From the NCBI GenBank assembly GCA_905201505.1, contig CAJKOJ010000022.1, positions 1-29,295 on the forward strand: a stretch of DNA of 29,295 nt. Reading direction: 5' to 3'. Below the pieces are notes generated by a model. The model searched no databases, was not told the origin of the DNA, and saw only the letters and a program-made list of their open reading frames with translations. A program made the translations under genes and the position numbers. Source of the stretch: an uncultured Eubacteriales bacterium. GTDB taxonomy: Bacteria > Bacillota > Clostridia > Lachnospirales > CAG-274. Below, piece by piece: positions 1-6,586 of this stretch (position 1 is the stretch's first letter; each line of letters starts with the position of its first letter).

Positions 1-53
1 AAATAATCAATTAGAATAAAATATAAATGTATTAATATTTTAAGGAGAAGACT

Positions 54-518
54 ATGAAAAAACTTGATATATATACTGATGGTGCCTGTTCTGGAAATCC
101 GGGTGCAGGGGGGTATGGTGTAGTTATGTTATATAAGGGAGCAAGAAAGGAATTAAGCCAGGGGTACAAGGTCACTACTAATAACAGAATGGAAATGCTT
201 GCTGTTATAAAAGCATTAGAGGCTTTAAAAGAATCTTGTGAAGTGACTTTGTACAGTGATTCAAAATATGTGGTAGATTCTATAACAAAAGGCTGGGTTT
301 ACGGCTGGAAAAAACGCGGCTGGGTTAAGTCTGACAAAAAAAAGGCTCTTAATGTAGATTTGTGGGAAAGGATGCTGCCTTTACTCGAGAAACATAAGGT
401 AGAGTTTGTATGGGTGAAGGGGCATGCTGACAATGTGGAAAACGAAAGATGTGATGAACTTGCAAGAATAGCATTGGCTGAAGATAACTTGTTGGAGGAT
501 AAAAATTATAAAGGTTAA
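54..518 (+). CDS. rnhA: Ribonuclease HI
   Basis: RNase HI cuts the RNA strand of RNA-DNA hybrids (R-loops, primer remnants) in the cytoplasm. At 154 aa it has the usual length for the single-domain bacterial enzyme. All catalytic residues are visible: D9 in YTDGACSGNPG, E47 in NNRMEM, D69 in YSDS, H124 in VKGHADN and D134 in ERCDELA. The basic, Trp-rich handle region (about residues 81-98, WVYGWKKRGW) is present, as in the E. coli-type enzyme. AAGGAG at 42-47 lies 6 nt before the ATG. The gene stands alone on the plus strand and converges on the beta-lactamase gene, with a hairpin terminator at 638-668 between them. The identification is secure. Confidence 0.97.
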   Translation: MKKLDIYTDGACSGNPGAGGYGVVMLYKGARKELSQGYKVTTNNRMEMLAVIKALEALKESCEVTLYSDSKYVVDSITKGWVYGWKKRGWVKSDKKKALNVDLWERMLPLLEKHKVEFVWVKGHADNVENERCDELARIALAEDNLLEDKNYKG

Positions 519-637
519 ATAAACTTTGTGCTTAAAAGAATAATTTAAAAGAACTGTTTTTACATGGTTATAGTATATATTTGGTTTATAAAACAAGATA
601 TATGCAGTAAACAGAACTTGATTAAAATATTAAAATT

Positions 638-668
638 GGACCTGACTGTAAGACAGGTCCAGTTTTTT
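638..668. terminator. Intrinsic terminator between convergent rnhA and beta-lactamase genes
   Basis: A perfect 7-bp stem, GGACCTG (638-644) with CAGGTCC (654-660), has a 9-nt loop and is followed by AGTTTTTT on the plus strand. The other side is A-rich (AAAATATTAAAATT), so it may also work for the minus strand. It lies about 120 bp past the rnhA stop codon. Confidence 0.8.
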
Positions 669-701
669 ATGAAAAATTAAGTATTTATAAGTAAGAGATT
701 T

Positions 702-1514
702 TTAATAGAAGCAGGACTTAATAATATTAACCGCAATTTCTTTAGCGTTTGCACCTGCAATTGTATCTTTTGTTTTATCATCAAGGTGGACAGCAAAATA
801 AATGCGGGAATTATCTTTTTCATAAAAGCCTGTATACCATGCTGTATTATCTCTGCCTGTACCCGTTTTGCCATATATGCCTTTAGTATCGCTTTCCATA
901 ATATTTTTTAATATATTTATATGGTCAATGTTATAATCGGTTTTTCCTTCAAAAATATCTGAAATGACATTAACCATTTCTACCGGTGTTATTTCAAGAG
1001 ATGAGCCTAGCCAGAATCCATTTGTATCAGGTGTTTCTCCAATACCGCTTCCTTCCCACTGGCTTACATCGCTGTTTCCGTATTTGAGTTTGCTAAGGTC
1101 TTTTGACATTGTTTCTTGTCCAACGCCGTCTATTACCTGACGAAAATACCACACGCAGGAATTTTGAAAAGCTTCTTTTAAATTAAGATTTTTCTCCCAG
1201 CTTTCAAAAGGATATTTTTGTCCGTTGTAGTGCATAGTAGAGGTTTCAGAACTAATAACTCCTGATTTTAATCCCTCAAGAGCTGCAACAATTTTAAATG
1301 TGGAACAAGGGGAATAACGGGTTGAACACTGCTCCTCATTATAAACGGAATATGTATTGTTATTGTAGTCAAAAAAAACAGCACAGCCGTTTATTCCATT
1401 AAAATAGGGACTGTAGTCTGCCTGTTCTGTTGTTGGGCTTATTCTAAGGGAATTACAAGCAGAAACAGAAAATGTAAGTATAGATAAAATAATGATTGCA
1501 AATAATTTTTTCAT
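702..1514 (-). CDS. Class D (OXA-type) beta-lactamase, predicted lipoprotein
   Basis: Serine beta-lactamase of class D, expected to hydrolyse beta-lactams outside the cytoplasmic membrane. The 270-aa protein starts with a lipoprotein signal ending SVSAC (C20), so it is probably anchored to the outer face of the membrane. Class D motifs are all present in order: S71-T-F-K74 (nucleophile and carboxylated-lysine site), S119-C-V121, Y145-G-N147, the W168-L169 pair corresponding to OXA W154-L155, and K216-T-G218. This resembles the chromosomal class D enzymes of Gram-positives (Clostridioides CDD, Bacillus BPU) more than a penicillin-sensing BlaR1 domain, since no sensor membrane region is attached. 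AAGGAG at 1522-1527 precedes the ATG. The promoter carries two BlaI/MecI-type operators, so expression is probably inducible, but no blaI or blaR1 is nearby. Actual hydrolysis cannot be read from sequence. Confidence 0.9.
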   Translation of the reverse strand: MKKLFAIIILSILTFSVSACNSLRISPTTEQADYSPYFNGINGCAVFFDYNNNTYSVYNEEQCSTRYSPCSTFKIVAALEGLKSGVISSETSTMHYNGQKYPFESWEKNLNLKEAFQNSCVWYFRQVIDGVGQETMSKDLSKLKYGNSDVSQWEGSGIGETPDTNGFWLGSSLEITPVEMVNVISDIFEGKTDYNIDHINILKNIMESDTKGIYGKTGTGRDNTAWYTGFYEKDNSRIYFAVHLDDKTKDTIAGANAKEIAVNIIKSCFY

Positions 1515-1536
1515 AAAATCACTCCTTTTAAGTTAA

Positions 1537-1588
1537 TATTACAGCTGTAGTACAACTATATATTACAACTGTAATATTAATTTGTCAA
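1537..1588 (-). promoter_or_regulatory. BlaI/MecI-type repressor-controlled promoter of the beta-lactamase gene
   Basis: On the minus strand a consensus -35 TTGACA (1583-1588) and a -10 TAATAT (1560-1565) are 17 bp apart. Two near-identical dyads lie over it: TATTACAACTGTAATA (1561-1576), between -35 and -10, and TATTACAGCTGTAGTA (1537-1552), around the likely transcription start. Both carry the TACA...TGTA core known for BlaI and MecI operators. Binding at either site should block RNA polymerase. The regulator itself is outside the window. Confidence 0.85.
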
Positions 1589-1601
1589 GTGTTTTAAAAT
1601 A

Positions 1602-1639
1602 AAAAAGGTAATTTATAGAAATATATAAATTACCTTTTT
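1602..1639. terminator. Terminator downstream of the NERD-domain gene
   Basis: A perfect 15-bp palindrome, AAAAAGGTAATTTAT (1602-1616) with ATAAATTACCTTTTT (1625-1639), has an 8-nt loop. Read on the minus strand it lies just past the stop codon at 1654 and ends in a U-run. It separates the NERD-domain gene from the beta-lactamase promoter. Confidence 0.82.
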
Positions 1640-1653
1640 ACAAATATATGGTT

Positions 1654-2703
1654 TTACCTGTATTTATCGAGGATTTCAATTATACTTTTTCCGTATTTAT
1701 GTGCCTTAATTTCCCCAAAGCCTGAAATTTGCATAAGTGCATCTAAAGTGACGGGTTTTCTTTCTATAAGTTCTAAGAGTTGTTTGTTATTATAAATAAA
1801 ATATGGTTTAATATTTTCTTCTTTACTTTTTTCTGTTCTAAATTGTTTTAATTCTTTATATATAGTTGATTCCTGCACAGTAGTATTTTGCTCTGTGCTG
1901 TTATTATTATCATTAATATCATTTTTTTCATCAGGTGTTATTGTTTCAATATTATTTACAAAATAATTTTTGTATTTTTCAGTATAGTCTTTATTACAAT
2001 CTTTATGAAGTTTTAGAAGAGATTCTGCCCATGAAAGTAAGTCTTTATCATTGGAAAGAGGAAGTCTACTTTTTTTATTTTCGGTTTTTATATAATTGAT
2101 TAATTGGTCGCTTCGTATAACTTGAGAAGCTATATTTTCCGGAGAATTTTTTTTGTAAAGAACAGTCTTAGGATTTGCCAAAACAACTGCTGTTTTATAA
2201 AAACTGTCAAATGTATTTGCTTTTATTAATGACATAAGTTTATTATTACTTTGGGTTTTTAAATTTTTAATTAAATCCAAATGCCTTTTGTTTTGTGTAA
2301 TTGGAGAGTAAATTCCCTCTTTAACTTTTTTATTATCCCAATATAATGTTCTGTTAAAGTTTCCGTCGCTGTCAATTTCTATATTTCCATATAGGTTTTT
2401 GCATTCTAATATAAAACAAAGTTGTCTTGTCACTACTATATAGTCAATTTGGGCAGATAAATCATTGTTTTCAATATAAATATCATGAAGTATGTACATG
2501 GGAATGTGACTATGTTTCAGCTCAAATGCAATATTATTTTCACCTAAGATACCATATTCAAGGCATTTTATATCTTTATCGATGATTTTTTGTCCATCTT
2601 CATTTAATTTGATTTTTAGTTCTTTTAGTTTTTGCAATTGGATTTCGGTTGTACTGCTTTCCTTAAGAAAAACAGGTTCATTCATTTTATTAAATAAGCT
2701 CAT
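1654..2703 (-). CDS. NERD nuclease-related domain protein with C-terminal HRDC domain
   Basis: 349-aa protein of unknown precise role. Residues about 48-170 look like a NERD domain: GILGEN near residue 51, then QID (D87) and ILECKN (E100, K102), the spaced D...ExK pattern of PD-(D/E)xK-type nucleases. A low-complexity Asn/Glu linker follows. The last 70 residues look like an HRDC helical nucleic-acid-binding domain (LKQFRTEKSKEE ... ALMQISGFGE ... YGKSIIEIL). This points to a DNA- or RNA-handling protein, but substrate and activity are unknown. The reading frame is open upstream to 2853. I chose the ATG at 2701-2703 because AGGTG lies 6 nt before it and because the perfect extended -10 at 2740-2748 puts the transcript start downstream of the longer start. 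Confidence 0.75.
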   Translation of the reverse strand: MSLFNKMNEPVFLKESSTTEIQLQKLKELKIKLNEDGQKIIDKDIKCLEYGILGENNIAFELKHSHIPMYILHDIYIENNDLSAQIDYIVVTRQLCFILECKNLYGNIEIDSDGNFNRTLYWDNKKVKEGIYSPITQNKRHLDLIKNLKTQSNNKLMSLIKANTFDSFYKTAVVLANPKTVLYKKNSPENIASQVIRSDQLINYIKTENKKSRLPLSNDKDLLSWAESLLKLHKDCNKDYTEKYKNYFVNNIETITPDEKNDINDNNNSTEQNTTVQESTIYKELKQFRTEKSKEENIKPYFIYNNKQLLELIERKPVTLDALMQISGFGEIKAHKYGKSIIEILDKYR

Positions 2704-2739
2704 TAATAACACCTGCCATATCATAATTGTTGTATTTAA

Positions 2740-2748
2740 ATTATAGCA
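2740..2748 (-). promoter_or_regulatory. Extended -10 promoter for the NERD-domain gene
   Basis: On the minus strand, TGCTATAAT forms a perfect extended -10 element. The hexamer 17 bp upstream (TACATA) is a poor -35. The expected start near 2733 leaves a leader of about 30 nt before the ATG at 2703. The same nonamer occurs before the putative small RNA (19043-19051) and the CarD-family gene (28150-28158). Confidence 0.6.
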
Positions 2749-2778
2749 TATAGAAATGAGTATATGTAGGCTGATTTT

Positions 2779-2814
2779 TCGACAAAAAAGGCTGTATCTA
2801 ATATGATACAGCCT
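2779..2814 (-). terminator. Minus-strand terminator hairpin with U-run
   Basis: Read on the minus strand, the 10-bp stem AGGCTGTATC/GATACAGCCT (2805-2814 with 2789-2798) runs into TTTTTTGTCG. It can stop transcripts from the NfeD/SPFH/AIM24 operon, or an RNA made from the structured element. The copy at 3052-3077 has the same stem but no U-run. Confidence 0.65.
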
Positions 2815-3077
2815 CAGATTGTCAAAAAAGCTATTTATAAGAAAAAATTGCATTTTATATACATCTATCTTTCATTTAGCGTCGCAGACTCGAACCCGCA
2901 AGTCGAGCTTTGCCCGACTGAGGACAGGAACTTTTCTGTGAACAAGCCATTTTTTTTGGCTTGTTTGCGGAAAACTTGGTAGTTCCTACCTTAGCTAACT
3001 GAAAGAAATGCTTACATTTCTTTCAAGGCTGTCGACTTTATCGACAGCCTGAGGCTGTATCTAATATGATACAGCCT
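2789..3077. mobile_element. MITE-like structured element with hairpin-bearing inverted ends
   Basis: A 289-bp non-coding block. Its two 42-nt ends, compared in inverted orientation (2789-2830 plus, 3077-3036 minus), match at 34 of 42 positions. Each end carries the same hairpin, AGGCTGTATC / GATACAGCCT (2789-2814 and 3052-3077), with the loop TAATAT in the same direct orientation. Inside are a 10-bp hairpin AGGCTGTCGA/TCGACAGCCT (3026-3050), a 10-bp hairpin GAAAGAAATG/CATTTCTTTC (3001-3024), and a long-range stem (2869-2880 with 2994-3005, 11 of 12 pairs) enclosing three more hairpins. No transposase ORF is seen, and I see no clear target-site duplication. Alternatives are a duplicated terminator flanking an RNA gene, or a non-mobile regulatory RNA. 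Confidence 0.5.
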
Positions 3078-3102
3078 TAAAGTGAAAATATTTAAAACAA
3101 TA

Positions 3103-3786
3103 TTAATTTGATGAACCTGTTGGAATATATCTTGAAATTCTTCCTGCAAAATCAGAGAAATTCTGAGTTTGCAATATTATTTTACCGGGTCCTGTGAGCT
3201 TTGTAAGGAAAAGTCCTTCTCCGCCGAAGAAAATATTGCCCAAACCTTTAACGGTTTCAATTTCATATTTTACAGAGTTTTCAAAAGCAACAACATTACC
3301 TGTGTCAACTTTAATTACTTCTCCGGGAGCAAGCGTCTTTTCAACAGCGTCTCCGTCAATTTCAAGAAAACAGGTGCCGTTGCCGTAAATAGACTGCATA
3401 ATAATACCCTCGCCGCCAAAAAGGCCGGCACTAATTCTTTTTGTAAATACTGTTTTAAGTTTTACACCGGAAGGGGCAGCTAAAAAAGCACCCTTTTGAA
3501 TTGTATATGATGTTGCGGATACATCAATAGGAATTATAGAGCCGGGAACAGTAGATGCAAAAGCTATTTTTGCATTATCTGCAGCACAGCTGTATGTAGC
3601 CATAAAAAGGGATTCTCCGGCAAAAACTCTGCCTAATCCCTTTAAAAGACCTCCGTTGGTGTTAGTATTCATATTAATACCTTCACTCATCCACGCAAGA
3701 CCGCCTCTTTGCGTAAACATTGATTCGCCTTTTGTAAGTTCTGTTTCAACAACAGGAACTGTAGTACCTAATATTTTGTAATTCAT
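3103..3786 (-). CDS. AIM24 / TIGR00266 family protein
   Basis: 227-aa, Gly-rich, beta-sheet-type protein of the AIM24 (DUF124, TIGR00266) family, whose biochemical role in bacteria is not known. The internal repeat of the family is visible: LKGLGRVFAGESLFMATY (about 49-66), SAGLFGGEGIIMQSIYG (about 118-134) and VKGLGNIFFGGEGLFLTKL (about 178-196). It is not obviously membrane-spanning. It is the last gene of a minus-strand operon with the SPFH and NfeD-like genes, 11 nt after the SPFH stop codon, with AGAGAGG before its ATG. The shared operon suggests a role at, or in the organisation of, the membrane. That is inference from context. Confidence 0.85.
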   Translation of the reverse strand: MNYKILGTTVPVVETELTKGESMFTQRGGLAWMSEGINMNTNTNGGLLKGLGRVFAGESLFMATYSCAADNAKIAFASTVPGSIIPIDVSATSYTIQKGAFLAAPSGVKLKTVFTKRISAGLFGGEGIIMQSIYGNGTCFLEIDGDAVEKTLAPGEVIKVDTGNVVAFENSVKYEIETVKGLGNIFFGGEGLFLTKLTGPGKIILQTQNFSDFAGRISRYIPTGSSN

Positions 3787-3797
3787 AAAAAGCCTCT

Positions 3798-4718
3798 CTA
3801 TTGTTTATTGTCGCTTATAACTTCCTTAAATGTAGTTGCCAAACCTGCAAGTCCTTGTAAATTACTTGGGACAACAATTTTAGTTGCTTTACCATCTGCC
3901 ATTTTGCCCAATGCTTCAAGGCTCTTTAATGTAAGAACACTTTCATCTGCTCCTGCATCTTTAAGCATTTCAATACCCTGGGCATTGGCTTGCTGTATTT
4001 TTAATATAGCTTCAGCCTGACCTTCAGCTTCTTTAATCCTTTTTTCCTTTTCAGCTTCAGCTCTTAATATTGCTGCTTGTTTTTCAGCTTCGGCTTCAAG
4101 TATTGAGGATTGTTTGTTACCTTCCGCAACAAGAATGGTAGATTTCTTTTGACCTTCCGCAATAAGTATTGCTTCTCGTCTTTCTCTTTCTGCCTTCATC
4201 TGTTTTTCCATTGATTCCTGAATAGCAGCAGGGGGCATAATATTTTTAAGCTCTACTCTGTTTATTTTAATACCCCATGGGTCAGTTGCCTCATCAAGAG
4301 ATGTACCCATTTTGGTATTTATAATTTCTCTTGAAGTAAGAGTTTCATCAAGTTCCATATCACCTATAATATTTCTGAGAGTTGTTGATGTTAAATTTTC
4401 AATAGCACTAATTGGGTTTTCAACACCATAGCAGTAAAGCTTAGGGTCTGTTATCTGGAAAAATATAACTGTGTCAATCTGCATAGTTACATTATCTTTA
4501 GTAATAACAGGCTGAGGAGGAAAGTCAATAACCTGCTCTTTTAAGTTTACATTTCTTGCTACTCTTTCAAAAAAAGGTATTTTGAAATATAATCCTGTAC
4601 TCCATGTTGTTTTATAAGCACCTAAAAATTCAATAACATAGGCTCTTGCCTGCGGTACAATTCTTATACAGGAGCCTGCTACAGCTACAATAATGATAAT
4701 TAAAATAATAATAAGCAT
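3798..4718 (-). CDS. SPFH/Band 7 (stomatin-like, QmcA-type) membrane protein
   Basis: 306-aa stomatin-like protein. One N-terminal membrane helix (about residues 2-20) anchors it. The SPFH domain follows (about 20-190: IVPQARAYVIEFLGAYKTTW, VIDFPPQPVITKDNVTMQIDTVIFFQITDP). A long Ala/Glu/Lys coiled coil (about 170-245) contains repeats such as AILIAEGQKK, ILVAEGNKQ and ILEAEAEKQ. Family members assemble into large oligomers that organise membrane microdomains and restrain membrane proteases. AGGAGG lies 8 nt before the ATG, and the upstream NfeD stop codon TAG forms part of that site, so translation of the two genes is probably coupled. The NfeD-stomatin pairing is widely conserved. Confidence 0.92.
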   Translation of the reverse strand: MLIIILIIIIVAVAGSCIRIVPQARAYVIEFLGAYKTTWSTGLYFKIPFFERVARNVNLKEQVIDFPPQPVITKDNVTMQIDTVIFFQITDPKLYCYGVENPISAIENLTSTTLRNIIGDMELDETLTSREIINTKMGTSLDEATDPWGIKINRVELKNIMPPAAIQESMEKQMKAERERREAILIAEGQKKSTILVAEGNKQSSILEAEAEKQAAILRAEAEKEKRIKEAEGQAEAILKIQQANAQGIEMLKDAGADESVLTLKSLEALGKMADGKATKIVVPSNLQGLAGLATTFKEVISDNKQ

Positions 4719-4730
4719 ATTTAATACCTC

Positions 4731-5156
4731 CTAAATTTTTTCAACAACCAGTTTGTTGCCTTTTATTGACAAAACTTTAATTTTGTCTCCCTTATTTATG
4801 GTTTCTCCGTTTTGTGATACAGCAATCCAGCTAATGTCACCAAACTTTACTCTGCCGGACTTAGTTTCGCTTATTTCTTCTGTTAAAAAAGCTGTCTTGC
4901 CTATTAAGGCAGATACATTTGTTTGTTCTCTGTTTTTGGAAATTGCATCCTTAGCCAAAGGGCGGAGCAAAATCAGCATAGCAGCGGCTACAATAATAAA
5001 TATAAGCCATTGTATGTAGACGTTTGTAATGACAAATGAACAAAGCATTGATACAATTGCCGCAATACCAAACCATATACATACCATACCTACTGTGGCA
5101 GCTTCAATAACAAAAAGAACTATAGCTAAAATAAGCCACATTACTGTTAAATTCAT
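4731..5156 (-). CDS. NfeD-like membrane protein
   Basis: 141-aa short-form NfeD protein without the N-terminal serine-protease domain of long NfeD. Two or three hydrophobic helices (about residues 4-70) are followed by a small OB-fold-like soluble domain (about 80-141, ALIGKTAFLTEEISETKSGRVKFGDISWIAVS ... GDKIKVLSIKGNKLVV). NfeD proteins partner with SPFH/stomatin proteins, and here the partner gene follows directly with its ribosome site overlapping this stop codon. AAGGAGGG precedes the ATG at 5154-5156. It is the first gene of the operon, read away from the DnaA-box region. Confidence 0.9.
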   Translation of the reverse strand: MNLTVMWLILAIVLFVIEAATVGMVCIWFGIAAIVSMLCSFVITNVYIQWLIFIIVAAAMLILLRPLAKDAISKNREQTNVSALIGKTAFLTEEISETKSGRVKFGDISWIAVSQNGETINKGDKIKVLSIKGNKLVVEKI

Positions 5157-5176
5157 TATATCCCTCCTTTGTCATA

Positions 5177-5205
5177 ATTATAACATAATACGACAGTCTG
5201 TACAA
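5177..5205 (-). promoter_or_regulatory. Promoter of the NfeD-SPFH-AIM24 operon
   Basis: On the minus strand TGTTATAAT (5177-5185) is a perfect extended -10. The hexamer TTGTAC (5200-5205), 17 bp upstream, is a weak -35. The predicted start lies about 10-15 nt before the AAGGAGGG of the NfeD-like gene. Confidence 0.65.
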
Positions 5206-5342
5206 TGAAATTATTTTTTATATTGATAATTAGTAAAAAATTAACAAAAATAAAACAGTATTACAATATATGGTATTTGACTTAAATTATAACTTTGAAA
5301 ATAAAAAGTCAGAAGTTTTATAGGAAAAAAGGTTGGTGAATA

Positions 5343-5586
5343 AGTGGATAATTTGTGCATAAATAACCTGTGTAATAAAATTGTAAAAAATATGAAAAAA
5401 ATAAGTAATAAAAACAGTTTGTGTAATAGTGCGGAAAATTGTAAAAAAGTATAAAGCTTTTTTATCCACAGTAAAAATACAAGCAATATTGCTAGATACA
5501 AGCATATATCCCCTAAAAATGTGCATAACTCTGAAAACTCTGTGGATAAAAGGCTTGAAATTGTTAAAATATATAAGTTATCAACA
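5343..5586. other. Candidate chromosomal replication origin (DnaA-box cluster)
   Basis: A 474-bp gap without genes (5157-5630) holds four perfect TTATNCACA boxes: TGTGCATAA at 5354-5362, TTATCCACA at 5462-5470, TGTGCATAA at 5520-5528 and TGTGGATAA at 5541-5549. Two one-mismatch boxes are AGTGGATAA (5343-5351) and TTATCAACA (5578-5586). An extremely AT-rich stretch (about 5560-5637) adjoins the right-hand boxes and could be the unwinding element. Gene orientation switches here: mostly minus to the left, mostly plus to the right of 6.6 kb. The rpmH-rnpA block, which normally adjoins oriC in Firmicutes, starts 1 kb away. dnaA is absent from the window. Confidence 0.8.
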
Positions 5587-5630
5587 AAAAAATATAATTA
5601 TAATTTTTTTCAGTATAAAATATATCAAAA

Positions 5631-6446
5631 TTATTTTCTGAAATTACCCTGTATCTCTCTTACATCATTTACAATTACAAAAGCATTTTGGTCAATTTCA
5701 TTTACGATTTCTTTTAACTTATTTATTTCTCTGTTTGATACAACAATTAGGAGCATACCTTTTTTTTCGTTTGTATACATTCCTTTGCAGTCTATATAAG
5801 TTGCCCCTCTTGTCAGCTGAGATGTAAGAGTAAGTCCTATTGCGGCACAGTTGCTTGAAGTTATAAACACTGCTTTTGCAAAGTCAAAGCCTTCAAGAAC
5901 AATATCTATAGTTTTGCCTATTATATATATTGATATAAGAGCATAAAGAGCCGGTGTGACACCAAGTACAAATGCTCCGGATATTACAATAATCATATCT
6001 ATTACAATCATAATCCTGGCTGTTGTAATATGCGGGTAAAACTGGTGTATTATTAATGCAAGAAGATCGCTTCCGCCTGTTGTGGTGTTTCCCTTTAATA
6101 TAAGTCCTATGCCTACTCCGCACAATAAGCCGCCAAAAACAGCTGCAAGTATAAGGTCTGTTTTAATTACAGGAAGATAACTTGTTACAGCAAGAAAAGC
6201 AGAGAGTAAAATAGTTGCAATTAGCGTATCTTTCACAAATGAAAAACCTTTGAGCTTAATTGCCGCTATTACAAGGGGAATATCTATAAGAAGGTTTGTG
6301 ACATATAAAGGGATGTTAAATGTTTTTTTAAATATTACAGCTATACCTGTGGCTCCGCCTATAACAAGTGCATGAGGTTCCAAAAGCAGATTAAGTCCAA
6401 GTGAGAGAAGTATAATTCCTGTTATAATTATTGTCCATTTTTTCAT
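5631..6446 (-). CDS. YitT family membrane protein (DUF161 + DUF2179)
   Basis: 271-aa integral membrane protein. About five or six hydrophobic helices fill residues 1-190 (including WTIIITGIILLSLGLNLLL and LILAAVFGGLLCGVGIGLIL, and the family signature GNTTTGGSDLLALII). A C-terminal soluble DUF2179-type domain follows (about 210-271, KGMYTNEKKGMLLIVVSNREI ... AFVIVNDVREIQGNF). YitT proteins are common in Firmicutes and their transported substrate, if any, is unknown. A start 30 nt upstream is open but has no ribosome site. The ATG at 6444-6446 has AGGAG 9 nt before it. The gene sits between the DnaA-box cluster and rpmH, where dnaA would normally be, and points toward the boxes. Confidence 0.88.
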   Translation of the reverse strand: MKKWTIIITGIILLSLGLNLLLEPHALVIGGATGIAVIFKKTFNIPLYVTNLLIDIPLVIAAIKLKGFSFVKDTLIATILLSAFLAVTSYLPVIKTDLILAAVFGGLLCGVGIGLILKGNTTTGGSDLLALIIHQFYPHITTARIMIVIDMIIVISGAFVLGVTPALYALISIYIIGKTIDIVLEGFDFAKAVFITSSNCAAIGLTLTSQLTRGATYIDCKGMYTNEKKGMLLIVVSNREINKLKEIVNEIDQNAFVIVNDVREIQGNFRK

Positions 6447-6557
6447 ACAGTCTGTCTCCTGTCTGCAAATTTGCATATATTCTTATAATAGTATGTCCAC
6501 AAAAATTGTTCTTATTTTACAAATATTTTTCAGTTGAGGTAAAATCAAAAATTTTTC

Positions 6558-6586
6558 TTGACTAAATGCTGATTTTACACTATAAT
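6558..6586 (+). promoter_or_regulatory. Strong sigma-A-type promoter for rpmH
   Basis: TTGACT (6558-6563) and TATAAT (6581-6586) are separated by exactly 17 bp, one mismatch from full consensus. The expected start near 6593 gives a leader of about 60 nt before rpmH. Confidence 0.85.

Noticed and set aside
2778..2784. Perfect 0A-box sequence TTCGACA near the NERD gene
   Set aside because: It is in the U-run tail of a terminator and about 30 bp upstream of a -10 with no matching promoter layout. A 7-bp match is expected by chance in a window this size.
2704..2853. Longer N terminus of the NERD-domain gene starting at 2853
   Set aside because: The extra 50 residues overlap a terminator hairpin and the perfect extended -10 at 2740-2748, and have no ribosome site. 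The ATG at 2703 does.
2882..2901. tRNA-like T-loop sequence (minus strand GGGTTCGAGTC)
   Set aside because: No acceptor stem, D-arm or anticodon arm in tRNA spacing could be found around it, so it is not a tRNA gene.
3169..3483. Open frame opposite the AIM24-family gene
   Set aside because: It is a shadow of the well-supported minus-strand gene, with no family resemblance and no ribosome site.
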